The notes under the pieces: model-generated | What the model was told of the DNA's origin: nothing | The model's input: the letters and a program-made list of their open reading frames with translations, nothing else | Databases searched by the model: none | Shown: positions 8,709 to 18,002 of the stretch, piece after piece | Layout of the letters: each line of letters opens with the position of its first letter | Position numbering within the stretch: position 1 is the stretch's first letter | Program-made: the position numbers and the translations under genes | Origin: Leucobacter chromiiresistens | GTDB lineage: Bacteria > Actinomycetota > Actinomycetes > Actinomycetales > Microbacteriaceae | Reading direction: 5' to 3' | DNA length: 39,658 bases | Assembly: GCF_001477055.1 (NCBI RefSeq) | Contig: NZ_LDRK01000047.1 | Span: 1-39,658 of the forward strand

Positions 8709-10508
8709 GTGCCGCAGTCCGCAGCGGGTCGCATCGCCCACTTCACCCGGCAGTACGGCGTGCTCTTCGCCGCCGATGCCGCGGCATGGGGGATCGGGAT
8801 CCTCGCAGCGCTCGTGCTGCGGTTCGACTTCAACCTCATGCGCATCCACTGGGGCTGGACGCTCGTCGTCATCGGCATCACCGCGCTGCTGCAGCTCGCC
8901 GCGGGCTGGCTGTTCTCCCTGTACCGCAACCGCTACCAGGTCGGCAGTTTCGACGAGGTGCGGGTGCTGGTGCTCGACATCGTCGTCGTCATGACGGTCG
9001 CGTGGCTGTTCGCCTACGTCGTCGGCTACGGCAACGGCATCCCGCGCAGCACGCTCTTCATCGCCGCGCCCATCACCTTCAGTCTCATGGGGGTCGCCCG
9101 TTACGTGGCGCGCCTGTACGTCGAGCGGCAGATGCTTCCGGGGTCCGAGGCCGAGCGCACGCTGCTCTACGGAGCGGGATACCTCGGCGTGCAGACCGCG
9201 AAGCGCTTGCTGACGGATGCGAAGGGCTCGGCCCTCCCCGTCGGGTTCATCGACGACGACCCGAAGAAGCGCCGGCAGGAGGTGCGCGGCGTGCGCGTGC
9301 TCGGCGGCTTCGACGATCTCGCCGACGTCGCCCGGCGCACCCGCGCGACCAAGCTGATCGTCTGCATCGGCGACGCCGATGCGGGTCTCATGCGACGCGT
9401 CGACGAGGCCGCCAATCGGGCGGGCATGACGGCCCTGGTGCTCCCGCCGCTCGACCAGATCCTCCGCAACAACTCGGTGATCTCCGATCTGCGCCAGCTC
9501 TCGATCGAGGACCTCATCGGCCGGCACCCGGTCCGGCTCGACACCGAATCGATCGCGTCGTATCTGCAGGACCGACGGGTGCTGGTGACCGGTGCTGGCG
9601 GATCAATCGGATCCGAGCTCTGCCGCCAGCTGGCGCGCTTCGCCCCGCGGGAGCTGATCATGCTCGATCGCGACGAGACGTCGCTGCAGGAGACCCAGCT
9701 CTCCATCAGCGGCCACGGACTGCTCGACACGAACGACGTGGTGCTCGCCGACATCCGCGACGCGGGCGCGCTCGAGCGGCTCTTCCTCGAACGCCGCCCC
9801 GAGGTGGTCTTCCATGCGGCGGCGCTCAAGCACCTGCCCATGCTCGAGCAGTACCCCGACGAGGCGTGGAAGACGAACGTGCTCGGCACCCTGAATGTGC
9901 TGCGTGCGGCGCAGGCTGCGGAGGTGAGCACCTTCGTCAACATCTCGACGGACAAGGCGGCGAACCCCACGAGCGTGCTCGGGCACTCCAAGCGGGTCGC
10001 CGAGAAGCTGACGGCGTGGATGGCCGAGCGCACCGGCCAGCGGTACCTCTCCGTGCGGTTCGGCAATGTGATCGGCAGCCGCGGTTCGATGCTGCCGACG
10101 TTCCGCAAGCTCATCGACGCGGGCGGCCCCGTCACCGTCACGCACCCGAACGTCACTCGGTTCTTCATGACCATCCCGGAGGCCTGCCAGCTGGTGGTGC
10201 AGGCGGGTGGCATCGGCCGGCCCGGCGAGGTGCTGATCCTGGACATGGGGGAACCGGTGAGCATTCTCGATGTCGCGAAGCGCATGATCGCGCAGTCCGG
10301 GCGCGACGTGGACATCGTGTTCACGGGCCTGCGGCACGGTGAGAAGCTGCACGAGGAGCTCGTGGGCGACGGCGAGGGGGATGAGCGCCCGTACCATCCG
10401 AAGATCTCGCACGCGCGCGTCGATTCGATCTCGCCCTCGGTGCTCGACCACGAGGGATGGGTGGCGCGCATGGACCTGACCGCCGAGGCCGAGGAGCGGG
10501 TGCAGTGA
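8709..10508 (+). CDS. FlaA1/CapD-type nucleotide-sugar dehydratase/epimerase, membrane-bound
   Basis: Membrane-anchored short-chain dehydrogenase/reductase of the PglF/CapD family, which makes UDP-4-keto-6-deoxy-GlcNAc or epimerises UDP-sugars for surface glycans. The 599 residues hold four N-terminal membrane helices (about 15-130), a CoA-binding-like Rossmann fold (LLYGAGYLGVQTAKRL), then the catalytic Rossmann domain with GAGGSIGS (295-302). The active site shows Thr414-Asp415-Lys416 and Lys428. Leu424 stands where PglF has Met, in the place of the classical SDR tyrosine. The late motif GLRHGEKLHEEL is present. The GTG at 8709 follows AAGGGAGG; longer starts run into the tuf terminator. 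The stop overlaps the transferase gene (GTGA). A weak -10 (TATCCT, 8648-8653) lies upstream. The exact sugar product cannot be read from sequence. Confidence 0.9.
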   Translation: MPQSAAGRIAHFTRQYGVLFAADAAAWGIGILAALVLRFDFNLMRIHWGWTLVVIGITALLQLAAGWLFSLYRNRYQVGSFDEVRVLVLDIVVVMTVAWLFAYVVGYGNGIPRSTLFIAAPITFSLMGVARYVARLYVERQMLPGSEAERTLLYGAGYLGVQTAKRLLTDAKGSALPVGFIDDDPKKRRQEVRGVRVLGGFDDLADVARRTRATKLIVCIGDADAGLMRRVDEAANRAGMTALVLPPLDQILRNNSVISDLRQLSIEDLIGRHPVRLDTESIASYLQDRRVLVTGAGGSIGSELCRQLARFAPRELIMLDRDETSLQETQLSISGHGLLDTNDVVLADIRDAGALERLFLERRPEVVFHAAALKHLPMLEQYPDEAWKTNVLGTLNVLRAAQAAEVSTFVNISTDKAANPTSVLGHSKRVAEKLTAWMAERTGQRYLSVRFGNVIGSRGSMLPTFRKLIDAGGPVTVTHPNVTRFFMTIPEACQLVVQAGGIGRPGEVLILDMGEPVSILDVAKRMIAQSGRDVDIVFTGLRHGEKLHEELVGDGEGDERPYHPKISHARVDSISPSVLDHEGWVARMDLTAEAEERVQ

Positions 10509-11602
10509 CCCCGTTCGACGTCGCCGGACTGGCGGGCGCCATCGCCCTGCTCGCGAGCGCCCTGCTGCCGCTCGCCGTCCGCCCGCTCCTCGTGAGACTC
10601 GGCATCATGGACGTGCCGAACGAGCGCTCCTCGCATGAGCGCCCGGTGCTGCGCGGGCTCGGCCTCTCGGTGCTCATCGCCATCGGGATCGCGGGGGTCA
10701 CGGCCGTGACGCTGCTCTCCGCCGGTTCCGATCGTCCGCCCGGCTGGATCATGCTGGTGATCGTGCTGGCGGGCTCGATCGCCGCCGGTCTGCTCGGACT
10801 GGCCGAGGATCTGCGCGGGTTGAGCGTTTCGGTCCGGAGCGTGCTGCTCCTCGCGCTCGCATTCGCCGCGGCGTTCGCCTCGCTGCACTTCGCGCCGCGG
10901 GGCGTCGCGTACGCTCCCGCGCTCGACGGCGGGAGCGCGTCGTTCGCCGCAGTGAGCGGGGGAGTCTCCTTCCCGCTCTGGGCGTCGCTCGCGCTGATGA
11001 TCTACGCCGTGCTCTTCATCTCGAGTTACATCAACGTGGCCAACTTCATGGACGGACTGAACGGCATCAGCGGCTTCCACGGGGTCATCGCCGGACTCAC
11101 GTTCGCCGCAGCGGGCTGGATGCTGGGCGCGGTCTGGCTCTGCGCGGCCGGACTCGTGCTGGCCGCGGGCTTCGCCGGCTTCCTGCCCTGGAATCTCACG
11201 AAGCCCGGTGCCTTCCTCGGCGACGTCGGCAGCTACCTCCTCGGCGGGGCGGTGGCGATCACGAGCTTCGCCGCTCTGGTCGCCGGAGTGCCGCTGCTCG
11301 CCACGATCGGTCCCATGGTGATCTACTTCGGCGACGTCGCCGTCACGCTGGTGAAGCGCGTCCGCGCAGGGCGGCGATGGGACGAACCCCACAAGGAGCA
11401 CGCCTACCAGCGCATCCAGCAGCTCGGGTACACGCATGTGCAGGCCTCCGGCATGGCTGCGGCGGCGACCCTCGCAACGTCGCTGCTCGGGCTGGGCTCG
11501 CTCTTCACGGGCGTCGCGGGATCGCTCGCGCTCTTCGCCGCCGGACTCGTGGTGCTCGTGCTCTACCTGCTGCTCCCGAAGCTGCTGCCGAGCCGAGCCT
11601 GA
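10505..11602 (+). CDS. WecA/MraY-family sugar-phosphate transferase (glycosyltransferase 4)
   Basis: Polytopic enzyme that moves a sugar-1-phosphate from a nucleotide sugar to undecaprenyl phosphate, starting a lipid-linked glycan. The 365 residues show DVPNERSSH (from residue 36), NVANFMDGLNG with Asp183, GDVGS (239-243) and the cytoplasmic DEPHKEHAYQRIQQLG. The usual Asp-Asp pair reads Glu101-Asp102 (GLAEDLRG), a conservative change. Around ten membrane helices are likely. The start overlaps the stop of the upstream CapD-like gene, so the two probably act in one pathway: make the sugar, then load it on the lipid carrier. MraY itself is unlikely because murein-cluster genes are absent. The acceptor pathway (teichuronic acid-like polymer, O-antigen-like glycan or other) is unknown. 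Confidence 0.88.
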   Translation: MTPFDVAGLAGAIALLASALLPLAVRPLLVRLGIMDVPNERSSHERPVLRGLGLSVLIAIGIAGVTAVTLLSAGSDRPPGWIMLVIVLAGSIAAGLLGLAEDLRGLSVSVRSVLLLALAFAAAFASLHFAPRGVAYAPALDGGSASFAAVSGGVSFPLWASLALMIYAVLFISSYINVANFMDGLNGISGFHGVIAGLTFAAAGWMLGAVWLCAAGLVLAAGFAGFLPWNLTKPGAFLGDVGSYLLGGAVAITSFAALVAGVPLLATIGPMVIYFGDVAVTLVKRVRAGRRWDEPHKEHAYQRIQQLGYTHVQASGMAAAATLATSLLGLGSLFTGVAGSLALFAAGLVVLVLYLLLPKLLPSRA

Positions 11603-11621
11603 GCGGCGCGACACGCCCGGG

Positions 11622-11650
11622 TTGCACGGTGGCTGCCGCCGTGCGAGAAT
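11622..11650 (+). promoter_or_regulatory. candidate S10 operon promoter
   Basis: TTGCAC (11622-11627) and GAGAAT (11645-11650) are 17 bases apart, 20 bases after the transferase stop. The -35 is good and the -10 fair. Transcription would start near 11657, some 310 nt before rpsJ. Confidence 0.5.
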
Positions 11651-11656
11651 AGACAG

Positions 11657-11967
11657 GTTCAGTACTCCGCGCTCCGGTGCGGATCACTGCCAGGCAGTGC
11701 ATAACCGCCCCGATCGCTCGGGGTGCCGGTTAGGCCGCGGGTAGCGAACGAGACCTGCACGCCGATGGGCGGCCAGACATCAGTCCGGCCGCTTTCGTGC
11801 GCGTGGGGCCGCCTCGCCCGTCCATACGGGCAGGGCGGTATTGACAGGTGAACAGAGACCCAGCACGAAGCGCGCAAGCGCTGCAGCCAGGGCGCTGGTA
11901 CGTAAGACGTCCAATGCCGCGATCCTCCGGGGGAGCGGTACGACGCAAGTAGAAAGTAGAGAGTCAC
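11657..11967 (+). promoter_or_regulatory. structured leader of the S10 operon
   Basis: About 310 bases with no plausible gene separate the putative start site from rpsJ. Several hairpins are visible: a 6-bp CCCCGA/TCGGGG stem (11708-11723), a GCGGCC/GGCCGC stem around 11769-11792, and a two-part hairpin (11809-11821 with 11826-11838, one mismatch, loop CCAT). In other phyla S10 leaders bind L4 and repress the operon. I cannot tell whether this one does. Confidence 0.45.
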
Positions 11968-12276
11968 ATGGCGGGACAGAAGATCCGCATCCGACTGAAG
12001 TCGTATGACCACGAGGTCATCGACAGCTCCGCACGCAAGATCGTCGACACGGTGACCCGCGCGGGTGCGACCGTGATCGGCCCCGTGCCGCTCCCCACGG
12101 AGAAGAACGTGATCGCAGTGATCCGTTCGCCCCACAAGTACAAGGACAGCCGCGAGCACTTCGAGAAGCGCACGCACAAGCGCCTGATCGACATCGTCGA
12201 TCCCACCCCGAAGGCCGTCGATTCGCTCATGCGTCTCGATCTGCCTGCCGACGTCAACATCGAGATCAAGCTCTAA
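11968..12276 (+). CDS. rpsJ: 30S ribosomal protein S10
   Basis: S10 belongs to the 30S head and also pairs with NusB in transcription antitermination. The 102-residue product is standard ([21 protein letters not shown] at the start, GPVPLPTEK and RTHKRLIDI inside). It lies first in the S10 operon behind a long leader; rplC follows after 14 bases. Confidence 0.98.
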   Translation: MAGQKIRIRLKSYDHEVIDSSARKIVDTVTRAGATVIGPVPLPTEKNVIAVIRSPHKYKDSREHFEKRTHKRLIDIVDPTPKAVDSLMRLDLPADVNIEIKL

Positions 12277-12290
12277 GGGGGGATCCGGAA

Positions 12291-12944
12291 ATGTCAGTAG
12301 TACGCAACGTGAAGGGTCTTCTGGGCACCAAGCTCGGTATGACGCAGGTCTGGGACGAGAACGGCAACGTCGTTCCCGTCACCGTGATCGAGGTGGCACC
12401 GAACGTCGTCACCCAGATCCGCACCGCAGAGGTCGACGGCTACAGCGCCGTGCAGATCGCCGCAGGTCAGATCGACCCCCGCAAGGTGAACAAGCCCACG
12501 GCCGGTCACTTCGAGAAGGCCGGCGTCACGCCGCGCCGCCACCTCACCGAGGTGCGCACCTCCGACGCGTCGGAGTACTCGCTGGGCCAGGAGCTCACCG
12601 TCGACGGTACCTTCGAGGCCGGTCAGCTGATCGACGTCGTCGGCACGTCGAAGGGCAAGGGCTTCGCCGGCGCCATGAAGCGTCACAACTTCAAGGGCGT
12701 CAGCGCGTCGCACGGCGCGCACCGCAACCACCGCAAGCCCGGCTCGATCGGTGGCGCCGCCACTCCCGGCCGCGTCTTCCGCGGTCAGCGCATGCCCGGT
12801 CGCATGGGCGGCGAGCGCGTCACCGTGCAGAACCTCACCGTGCAGGCGGTCGACGCCGAGAAGGGGCTCATCCTGGTCAAGGGTGCGGTTCCCGGCGCGC
12901 GCGGTCGTCTCGTATTCGTTCGCAACGCAGTGAAGGGGGCGTAG
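12291..12944 (+). CDS. rplC: 50S ribosomal protein L3
   Basis: L3 binds 23S rRNA early in 50S assembly and reaches to the peptidyl transferase centre with a long loop. The 217 residues contain [21 protein letters not shown], the loop [17 protein letters not shown]-like segment and [14 protein letters not shown]. The loop includes the glutamine (FRGQRMPG) that is often methylated. Start ATG 12291 follows GGGGGAT. Confidence 0.98.
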   Translation: MSVVRNVKGLLGTKLGMTQVWDENGNVVPVTVIEVAPNVVTQIRTAEVDGYSAVQIAAGQIDPRKVNKPTAGHFEKAGVTPRRHLTEVRTSDASEYSLGQELTVDGTFEAGQLIDVVGTSKGKGFAGAMKRHNFKGVSASHGAHRNHRKPGSIGGAATPGRVFRGQRMPGRMGGERVTVQNLTVQAVDAEKGLILVKGAVPGARGRLVFVRNAVKGA

Positions 12945-12947
12945 TTC

Positions 12948-13601
12948 ATGGCTACCGCTACCAAGCTCGAGGTGTTCGACGCACAGGGCAAGAAGGCCGG
13001 GTCGGTTGATCTTCCCGAGACCATCTTCGGCGTCGACCCCAACATCCCGCTGATCCACCAGGTGGTCACCGCTCAGCTCGCCGCTGCGCGTCAGGGAACG
13101 CACAAGACCAAGAACCGCGGCGAGGTCTCCGGTTCGGGCGTCAAGCCGTTCAAGCAGAAGGGCACCGGCCGCGCCCGTCAGGGTTCGGTGCGTGCTCCCG
13201 AGCACCGCGGCGGCGGCGTCGTGCACGGTCCCGTGCCGCGCGACTACGCTCAGCGCACCCCCAAGAAGATGATCGCCGCTGCGCTTCGCGGCCTGCTCTC
13301 GGATCGCGCCCGCGCGAACCGTCTGCACGTCGTCGAGACGTTCGGCATCGCCGACAAGCCCAGCACCAAGGCCGCTCGCGAGTTCCTCGCATCGGTGGCG
13401 CCGGGCAAGCGCGTGCTCGTGGTCATCACCCGTGAGGATGAACTGACGGCGCTCAGCGTTCGCAACCTGGCGCACGTCCACGTGCTGTTCCAGGATCAGC
13501 TCAACGCCTACGACGTGGTCGTCAGCGACGATCTCGTCTTCACCAAGGCCGCCTTCGACGCGTTCGTCGATGGCCGTGCCGCTCAGGAGGACACGAAGTG
13601 A
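12948..13601 (+). CDS. rplD: 50S ribosomal protein L4
   Basis: L4 lines the peptide exit tunnel and in several bacteria represses its own operon. The 217 residues show [32 protein letters not shown] (the tunnel loop) and the Rossmann-like globular part ([17 protein letters not shown]). The loop has no visible insertion or deletion of the macrolide-resistance type. The stop overlaps the rplW start. Confidence 0.98.
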   Translation: MATATKLEVFDAQGKKAGSVDLPETIFGVDPNIPLIHQVVTAQLAAARQGTHKTKNRGEVSGSGVKPFKQKGTGRARQGSVRAPEHRGGGVVHGPVPRDYAQRTPKKMIAAALRGLLSDRARANRLHVVETFGIADKPSTKAAREFLASVAPGKRVLVVITREDELTALSVRNLAHVHVLFQDQLNAYDVVVSDDLVFTKAAFDAFVDGRAAQEDTK

Positions 13602-13897
13602 GCTTGAACAAGTCCGCACACGACGTCATCATCCGCCCGATCGTCTCGGAGAAGAGCTACGGTCTCATCGACGCCAACGGCCAGTACACCTTCGAGGTGC
13701 AGCCGGAGTCGAACAAGACCGAGATCAAGCTCGCCGTCGAGGAGGTCTTCAATGTGAAGGTCGCCAAGGTCCGCACGCTGACCCGCAAGGGCAAGACCCG
13801 CCGCACGAAGTTCGGTCTGGGCAAGCGCAAGGACACGAAGCGCGCGATCGTCACCCTGAAGTCGGGCTCCATCGACATCTTCACGGCTGCGCTGTAG
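13598..13897 (+). CDS. rplW: 50S ribosomal protein L23
   Basis: L23 sits at the tunnel exit and docks trigger factor, SRP and the Sec translocon. The 99-residue product has [15 protein letters not shown] and the basic loop [23 protein letters not shown]-like segment. The GTG start overlaps the rplD stop (GTGA), consistent with coupled translation. Confidence 0.97.
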   Translation: MSLNKSAHDVIIRPIVSEKSYGLIDANGQYTFEVQPESNKTEIKLAVEEVFNVKVAKVRTLTRKGKTRRTKFGLGKRKDTKRAIVTLKSGSIDIFTAAL

Positions 13898-13919
13898 AAG
13901 GGGCGAAGAGGAACACATC

Positions 13920-14756
13920 ATGGCAATTCGCAAGTACAAGCCGACGACCCCGGGTCGTCGCGGCTCGAGCGTCGCTGATTTCGCCGAAATCACGCGCTCG
14001 ACGCCTGAGAAGTCGCTGCTCCGTCCGCTGCCCAAGACCGGCGGCCGCAACAACCAGGGCCGGATCACCACCCGTCACATCGGTGGTGGCCACAAGCGCC
14101 AGTACCGCGTCATCGACTTCCGTCGTCATGACAAGGACGGCGTGAACGCCAAGGTCGCGCACATCGAGTACGACCCGAACCGCACGGCGCGCATCGCGCT
14201 GCTGCACTTCGTGGACGGCACGAAGCGCTACATCATCGCCCCGAACAAGCTGAAGCAGGGCGATATCGTCGAGTCGGGCTCCGGCGCGGATATCAAGCCG
14301 GGCAACAACCTGCCGCTGCGCAACATCCCGACCGGTACCGTCATCCACGCGATCGAGCTGAAGCCGGGCGGGGGAGCGAAGCTCGCTCGTTCCGCCGGCG
14401 CTTCGGTGCGCCTCGTGGCGAAGGACGGCCCCTACGCCCAGCTGCGTCTGCCCTCGGGCGAGATCCGCAACGTCGACGCGCGCTGCCGCGCGACCGTCGG
14501 CGAGGTGGGCAACGCCGAGCAGTCGAACATCAACTGGGGCAAGGCCGGCCGCATGCGCTGGAAGGGCGTCCGCCCGACCGTGCGCGGTGTCGTCATGAAC
14601 CCGGTCGATCACCCGCACGGCGGTGGCGAAGGCCGCACCTCCGGTGGTCGTCATCCGGTCAGCCCCTGGGGCCAGAAGGAAGGCCGTACGCGCCATCCGA
14701 ACAAGGAAAGCGACAAGCTCATCGTGCGTCGCCGTAACGCTGGCAAGAAGCGTTAG
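13920..14756 (+). CDS. rplB: 50S ribosomal protein L2
   Basis: L2 is one of the largest and most conserved 50S proteins, needed for subunit joining and close to the peptidyl transferase centre. The 278 residues begin [18 protein letters not shown] and contain [15 protein letters not shown]. The near-invariant [20 protein letters not shown] holds the histidine essential for activity. An AGAGG-type ribosome binding site precedes the ATG. It follows rplW after 22 bases. Confidence 0.98.
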   Translation: MAIRKYKPTTPGRRGSSVADFAEITRSTPEKSLLRPLPKTGGRNNQGRITTRHIGGGHKRQYRVIDFRRHDKDGVNAKVAHIEYDPNRTARIALLHFVDGTKRYIIAPNKLKQGDIVESGSGADIKPGNNLPLRNIPTGTVIHAIELKPGGGAKLARSAGASVRLVAKDGPYAQLRLPSGEIRNVDARCRATVGEVGNAEQSNINWGKAGRMRWKGVRPTVRGVVMNPVDHPHGGGEGRTSGGRHPVSPWGQKEGRTRHPNKESDKLIVRRRNAGKKR

Positions 14757-14780
14757 TCGACAGGTAGGAGAGAGTAGAAG

Positions 14781-15062
14781 ATGCCTCGTAGTCTCAAGAA
14801 GGGCCCCTTCGTCGACAACCACCTGTTGAACAAGGTGATTGTCCAGAACGAAGCCGGTTCCAAGAACGTGATCAAGACCTGGTCGCGCCGCTCGATGATC
14901 ATCCCGGCCATGCTGGGTCACACGATCGCGGTGCACGACGGTCGGAAGCACATCCCCGTGTTCGTCACGGAGACCATGGTCGGTCACAAGCTGGGCGAGT
15001 TCGCGCCCACGCGTACCTTCCGCGGTCACGTGAAGGACGACAAGAAGGGCCGTCGCCGCTAA
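14781..15062 (+). CDS. rpsS: 30S ribosomal protein S19
   Basis: S19 forms a complex with S13 in the 30S head and contacts bridge B1. The 93-residue product is canonical: [38 protein letters not shown] and [16 protein letters not shown]. The ATG follows GGAGAGA. Spacing to rplV is 25 bases. Confidence 0.98.
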   Translation: MPRSLKKGPFVDNHLLNKVIVQNEAGSKNVIKTWSRRSMIIPAMLGHTIAVHDGRKHIPVFVTETMVGHKLGEFAPTRTFRGHVKDDKKGRRR

Positions 15063-15087
15063 GCGGTGACGTGAAGGAGGAAGAGAA

Positions 15088-15468
15088 ATGGTGGAGTCGA
15101 TCGCACGCGTGCGTCATATCCGCATCACCCCCCAGAAGGCCCGTCGTGTCATTGACCTGGTCCGCGGGAAGAACGCGCAGGAGGCCCTCGCCATCCTGAA
15201 GTTCGCCCCCCAGGCCGCAGCGGAGCCGATTTTCAAGCTCGTCGCCTCGGCGATCGCGAATGCGCGCGTCAAGGCCGACAAGGAGAACCTGCGTCTCAAT
15301 GAGGACGAGCTCGTGGTAGCTCGTGCCTTCGTGGACGAGGGCGCGACGCTCAAGCGCTTCCGCCCCCGCGCACAGGGACGCGCATTCCGTATCAACAAGC
15401 GCACCAGCCACATCACCATCGTGCTGCAGACGGCTGATGAGCTCGCCGCCGTGAAGAAGGGAGCCTAG
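15088..15468 (+). CDS. rplV: 50S ribosomal protein L22
   Basis: L22 contacts all 23S rRNA domains and its hairpin lines the exit tunnel. The 126-residue protein has [21 protein letters not shown] and the tunnel hairpin region [26 protein letters not shown] without visible macrolide-type deletions. Start ATG is preceded by GGAGGAAGAG. Confidence 0.98.
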   Translation: MVESIARVRHIRITPQKARRVIDLVRGKNAQEALAILKFAPQAAAEPIFKLVASAIANARVKADKENLRLNEDELVVARAFVDEGATLKRFRPRAQGRAFRINKRTSHITIVLQTADELAAVKKGA

Positions 15469-15470
15469 GT

Positions 15471-16229
15471 ATGGGCCAGAAGATTCATCCCTATGGCTTC
15501 CGCCTCGGGGTCACCACCGACCACGTGTCGCGTTGGTTCTCGGACTCGACGAAGGCCGGTCAGCGTTACGCCGACTACCTCGCCGAGGACATCAAGATCC
15601 GTCAGCACCTGACGAAGCAGCTCGATCGCGCAGGCGTCTCGCGCGTCGAGATCGAGCGCACCCGTGACCGCGTCCGCGTGGACATCCACTCGGCGCGTCC
15701 CGGCATCGTCATCGGTCGCCGCGGCGCCGAGGCCGAGCGCATCCGCGCCGACCTCGAGAAGCTCACCGGCAAGCAGATCCAGCTGAACATCCTCGAGGTC
15801 AAGAACCCCGAGGCCGACGCTCAGCTCGTCGCGCAGGGCATCGCCGAGCAGCTCGCTGCTCGTGTGGCGTTCCGCCGCGCGATGCGCAAGGGTCTGCAGG
15901 GCGCTCAGCGCGCCGGAGCCAAGGGCATCCGCATCCAGGTCTCCGGCCGTCTCGGCGGCGCCGAGATGAGCCGCTCGGAGTTCTACCGCGAGGGCCGTGT
16001 GCCGCTGCACACGCTCCGCGCGAACATCGATTACGGCTTCTACGAGGCGAAGACCACCTTCGGCCGCATCGGCGTGAAGGTCTGGATCTACAAGGGCGAC
16101 CTGACCAACAAGGAACTCGCCCGCGAGCAGGCGGCCCAGAAGCCGTCCCGCGACCGCGGCGACCGCCGCCGTGCGCCCCGTGGTGCACAGGCCGAGGCTG
16201 CACCCGCTGCAGCAGGAGCGGAGAAGTAA
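15471..16229 (+). CDS. rpsC: 30S ribosomal protein S3
   Basis: S3 forms part of the mRNA entry site and has helicase-like activity with S4 and S5. The 252 residues include the start [15 protein letters not shown], the KH domain with GxxG ([13 protein letters not shown]) and the C-terminal domain ([27 protein letters not shown]-type). A C-terminal extension after about 215 is Arg/Ala-rich and probably disordered, as is common in actinobacteria. It starts 2 bases after the rplV stop. Confidence 0.98.
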   Translation: MGQKIHPYGFRLGVTTDHVSRWFSDSTKAGQRYADYLAEDIKIRQHLTKQLDRAGVSRVEIERTRDRVRVDIHSARPGIVIGRRGAEAERIRADLEKLTGKQIQLNILEVKNPEADAQLVAQGIAEQLAARVAFRRAMRKGLQGAQRAGAKGIRIQVSGRLGGAEMSRSEFYREGRVPLHTLRANIDYGFYEAKTTFGRIGVKVWIYKGDLTNKELAREQAAQKPSRDRGDRRRAPRGAQAEAAPAAAGAEK

Positions 16230-16231
16230 GC

Positions 16232-16651
16232 ATGCTGATTCCCCGTCGAGTCAAGTACCGCAAGCAGCACCACCCCAGCCGTACCGGCCAGTCCAAGGGC
16301 GGTAACCAGATCGCCTTCGGCGAGTTCGGTATCCAGGCGCTGACCCCCGCTTACGTGACCAACCGTCAGATCGAGTCCGCTCGTATCGCGATGACGCGTC
16401 ACATCAAGCGCGGCGGCAAGGTGTGGATCAACATCTACCCCGACCGTCCCCTCACCAAGAAGCCCGCGGAAACCCGCATGGGCTCGGGTAAGGGCTCGCC
16501 GGAGTGGTGGGTTGCCAATGTCAAGCCGGGCCGCGTCCTCTTCGAGGTCGCCGGTGTCGATGAGCAGCTCGCTCGTGAGGCGCTCACCCGCGCCATCCAC
16601 AAGCTTCCGCTCAAGGCCCGCATTATCAAGCGCGAGGAGGGCGACGCGTAA
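16232..16651 (+). CDS. rplP: 50S ribosomal protein L16
   Basis: L16 helps position A-site tRNA and is added late in 50S assembly. The 139-residue product is canonical: [28 protein letters not shown] and [19 protein letters not shown]. The stop overlaps the start of rpmC (TAATG). Confidence 0.98.
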   Translation: MLIPRRVKYRKQHHPSRTGQSKGGNQIAFGEFGIQALTPAYVTNRQIESARIAMTRHIKRGGKVWINIYPDRPLTKKPAETRMGSGKGSPEWWVANVKPGRVLFEVAGVDEQLAREALTRAIHKLPLKARIIKREEGDA

Positions 16652-16956
16652 TGGCGATCGGTACCAAGGAACTGGCCATCACCGAGCTCGATAGCTTCGA
16701 GAACGAGCGACTGGCCGAAGAACTGAAGAAGGCGAAGGGCGAGCTCTTCAACCTTCGTTTCCAGTCGGCCACCGGCCAGCTGGAGAGCCACGGACGCGTC
16801 CGCCAGGTGAAGCGCGACATCGCTCGCATCTACACCGTGCTGCGCGAGCGCGAGCTCGGCATTCGTGCCACCCCTGCTGCTGCGCCCGCGAAGGCGAAGA
16901 AGAGCAGCAAGAAGACCGAGCAGGCGGATGCCGCCGCTGAGACGAAGGAGGCCTGA
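16651..16956 (+). CDS. rpmC: 50S ribosomal protein L29 with C-terminal extension
   Basis: L29 lies next to L23 at the tunnel exit. The core (about residues 5-70) shows [24 protein letters not shown] and [18 protein letters not shown]. The protein is 101 residues, longer than the usual 60-80, because of a Lys/Ala/Glu-rich tail that is probably disordered. Such tails occur in actinobacterial L29, so this is a variation, not an anomaly. Confidence 0.97.
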   Translation: MAIGTKELAITELDSFENERLAEELKKAKGELFNLRFQSATGQLESHGRVRQVKRDIARIYTVLRERELGIRATPAAAPAKAKKSSKKTEQADAAAETKEA

Positions 16957-16958
16957 AC

Positions 16959-17231
16959 ATGGCTGAGGTCGAGAAGGAACAGCGCGGCTACCGTAAGGCT
17001 CGCCGCGGATACGTCGTCAGCGACAAGATGGAGAAGACCATCGTCGTCGAGGTCGAGGATCGCGTGAAGCACCCGCTGTACGGCAAGGTGCTGCGTCGCT
17101 CGTCGAAGGTGAAGGCTCACGACGAGCAGAACACGGCCGGCATCGGCGATCTCGTGCTCATCCACGAGACGCGGCCGCTGAGCGCTTCGAAGCGCTGGCG
17201 TCTGGTCGAGGTCCTCGAGAAGGCGAAGTAA
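16959..17231 (+). CDS. rpsQ: 30S ribosomal protein S17
   Basis: S17 is an early-binding OB-fold protein of the 30S body. The 90 residues contain [42 protein letters not shown] and [19 protein letters not shown]. It is the last gene of the S10 unit; a small hairpin overlaps its stop codon. Confidence 0.98.
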   Translation: MAEVEKEQRGYRKARRGYVVSDKMEKTIVVEVEDRVKHPLYGKVLRRSSKVKAHDEQNTAGIGDLVLIHETRPLSASKRWRLVEVLEKAK

Positions 17232-17246
17232 GCCCTCGGGCTTACT
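17227..17246 (+). terminator. small hairpin at the S10/spc boundary
   Basis: A perfect 8-bp stem (17227-17234 with 17239-17246) with a CTCG loop overlaps the rpsQ stop codon and lies 18 bases before rplN. There is no T tract. It may modulate passage from the S10 to the spc genes. Confidence 0.4.
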
Positions 17247-17263
17247 CAGTGAAGGAGTAGCAA

Positions 17264-17632
17264 GTGATTCAGCAGGAATCCCGACTCAAGGTGGCCGACA
17301 ACAGCGGCGCCAAGGAGTTGCTCACGATCCGTGTCCTCGGTGGCTCGAAGCGTCGTTACGCCGGTCTCGGCGACACGATCGTTGCGACCGTCAAGGACGC
17401 GATCCCCGGCGGCAACGTCAAGAAGGGCGATGTGGTCAAGGCCGTCATCGTCCGGACGCGCAAGTCGACCCGTCGCGGTGACGGTTCGTACATCGCGTTC
17501 GACGAGAACGCCGCCGTTATCCTCAAGGCCGACGGGGAGCCCCGCGGCACCCGCATCTTCGGGCCGGTCGGACGTGAACTCCGCGACAAGCGGTTCATGA
17601 AGATCGTCTCGCTCGCACCGGAGGTGATCTAG
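17264..17632 (+). CDS. rplN: 50S ribosomal protein L14
   Basis: L14 takes part in inter-subunit bridges and contacts L19. The 122-residue protein is canonical: [43 protein letters not shown] and [26 protein letters not shown]-type C-terminus. The GTG start follows GAAGGAG. Confidence 0.98.
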   Translation: MIQQESRLKVADNSGAKELLTIRVLGGSKRRYAGLGDTIVATVKDAIPGGNVKKGDVVKAVIVRTRKSTRRGDGSYIAFDENAAVILKADGEPRGTRIFGPVGRELRDKRFMKIVSLAPEVI

Positions 17633-17636
17633 TCCT

Positions 17637-18002
17637 ATGGGCGCAAAGATCAAGAAGGGTGACCTCGTCGAGGTCATCTCTGGCCCGTCGCAGGAGCGCG
17701 GCGGCTACAAGGGCAAGCAGGGTCGAGTGATCGAGGTTCTCTCCGACACCGACCGCGTCGTGGTGGAGGGCGTGAACTACGTCACCAAGCACGCACGCGT
17801 CGGCCAGTCGGATCGTGGCACCCGCGAGGGTGGCATCGAGACCGTCGAGGCTCCGATCCATGTGTCCAACGTCGCAGTCGTCGACCCCGAGACGAAGAAG
17901 CCGACCCGCGTCGGCTTCCGCGTCGAAGAGGTCGAGAAGGACGGCAAGAAGAAGACGGTTCGCGTTCGTTTCGCGAAGAAGTCCGGGAAGGATCTCGCAT
18001 GA
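17637..18002 (+). CDS. rplX: 50S ribosomal protein L24
   Basis: L24 starts 50S assembly at the 5' end of 23S rRNA. The 121 residues have the KOW motif ([29 protein letters not shown]) and [20 protein letters not shown]. The stop overlaps the rplE start (ATGA). Confidence 0.98.
   Translation: MGAKIKKGDLVEVISGPSQERGGYKGKQGRVIEVLSDTDRVVVEGVNYVTKHARVGQSDRGTREGGIETVEAPIHVSNVAVVDPETKKPTRVGFRVEEVEKDGKKKTVRVRFAKKSGKDLA

Noticed and set aside
9167-11614. 815-codon open frame on the minus strand opposite the two glycan genes
   Set aside because: Low-complexity antisense reading over two genes with clear motifs on the plus strand.
11841-11846. TTGACA, a perfect -35 hexamer, in the rpsJ leader
   Set aside because: No TANNNT element lies 16-18 bases downstream, so it is probably a chance match.
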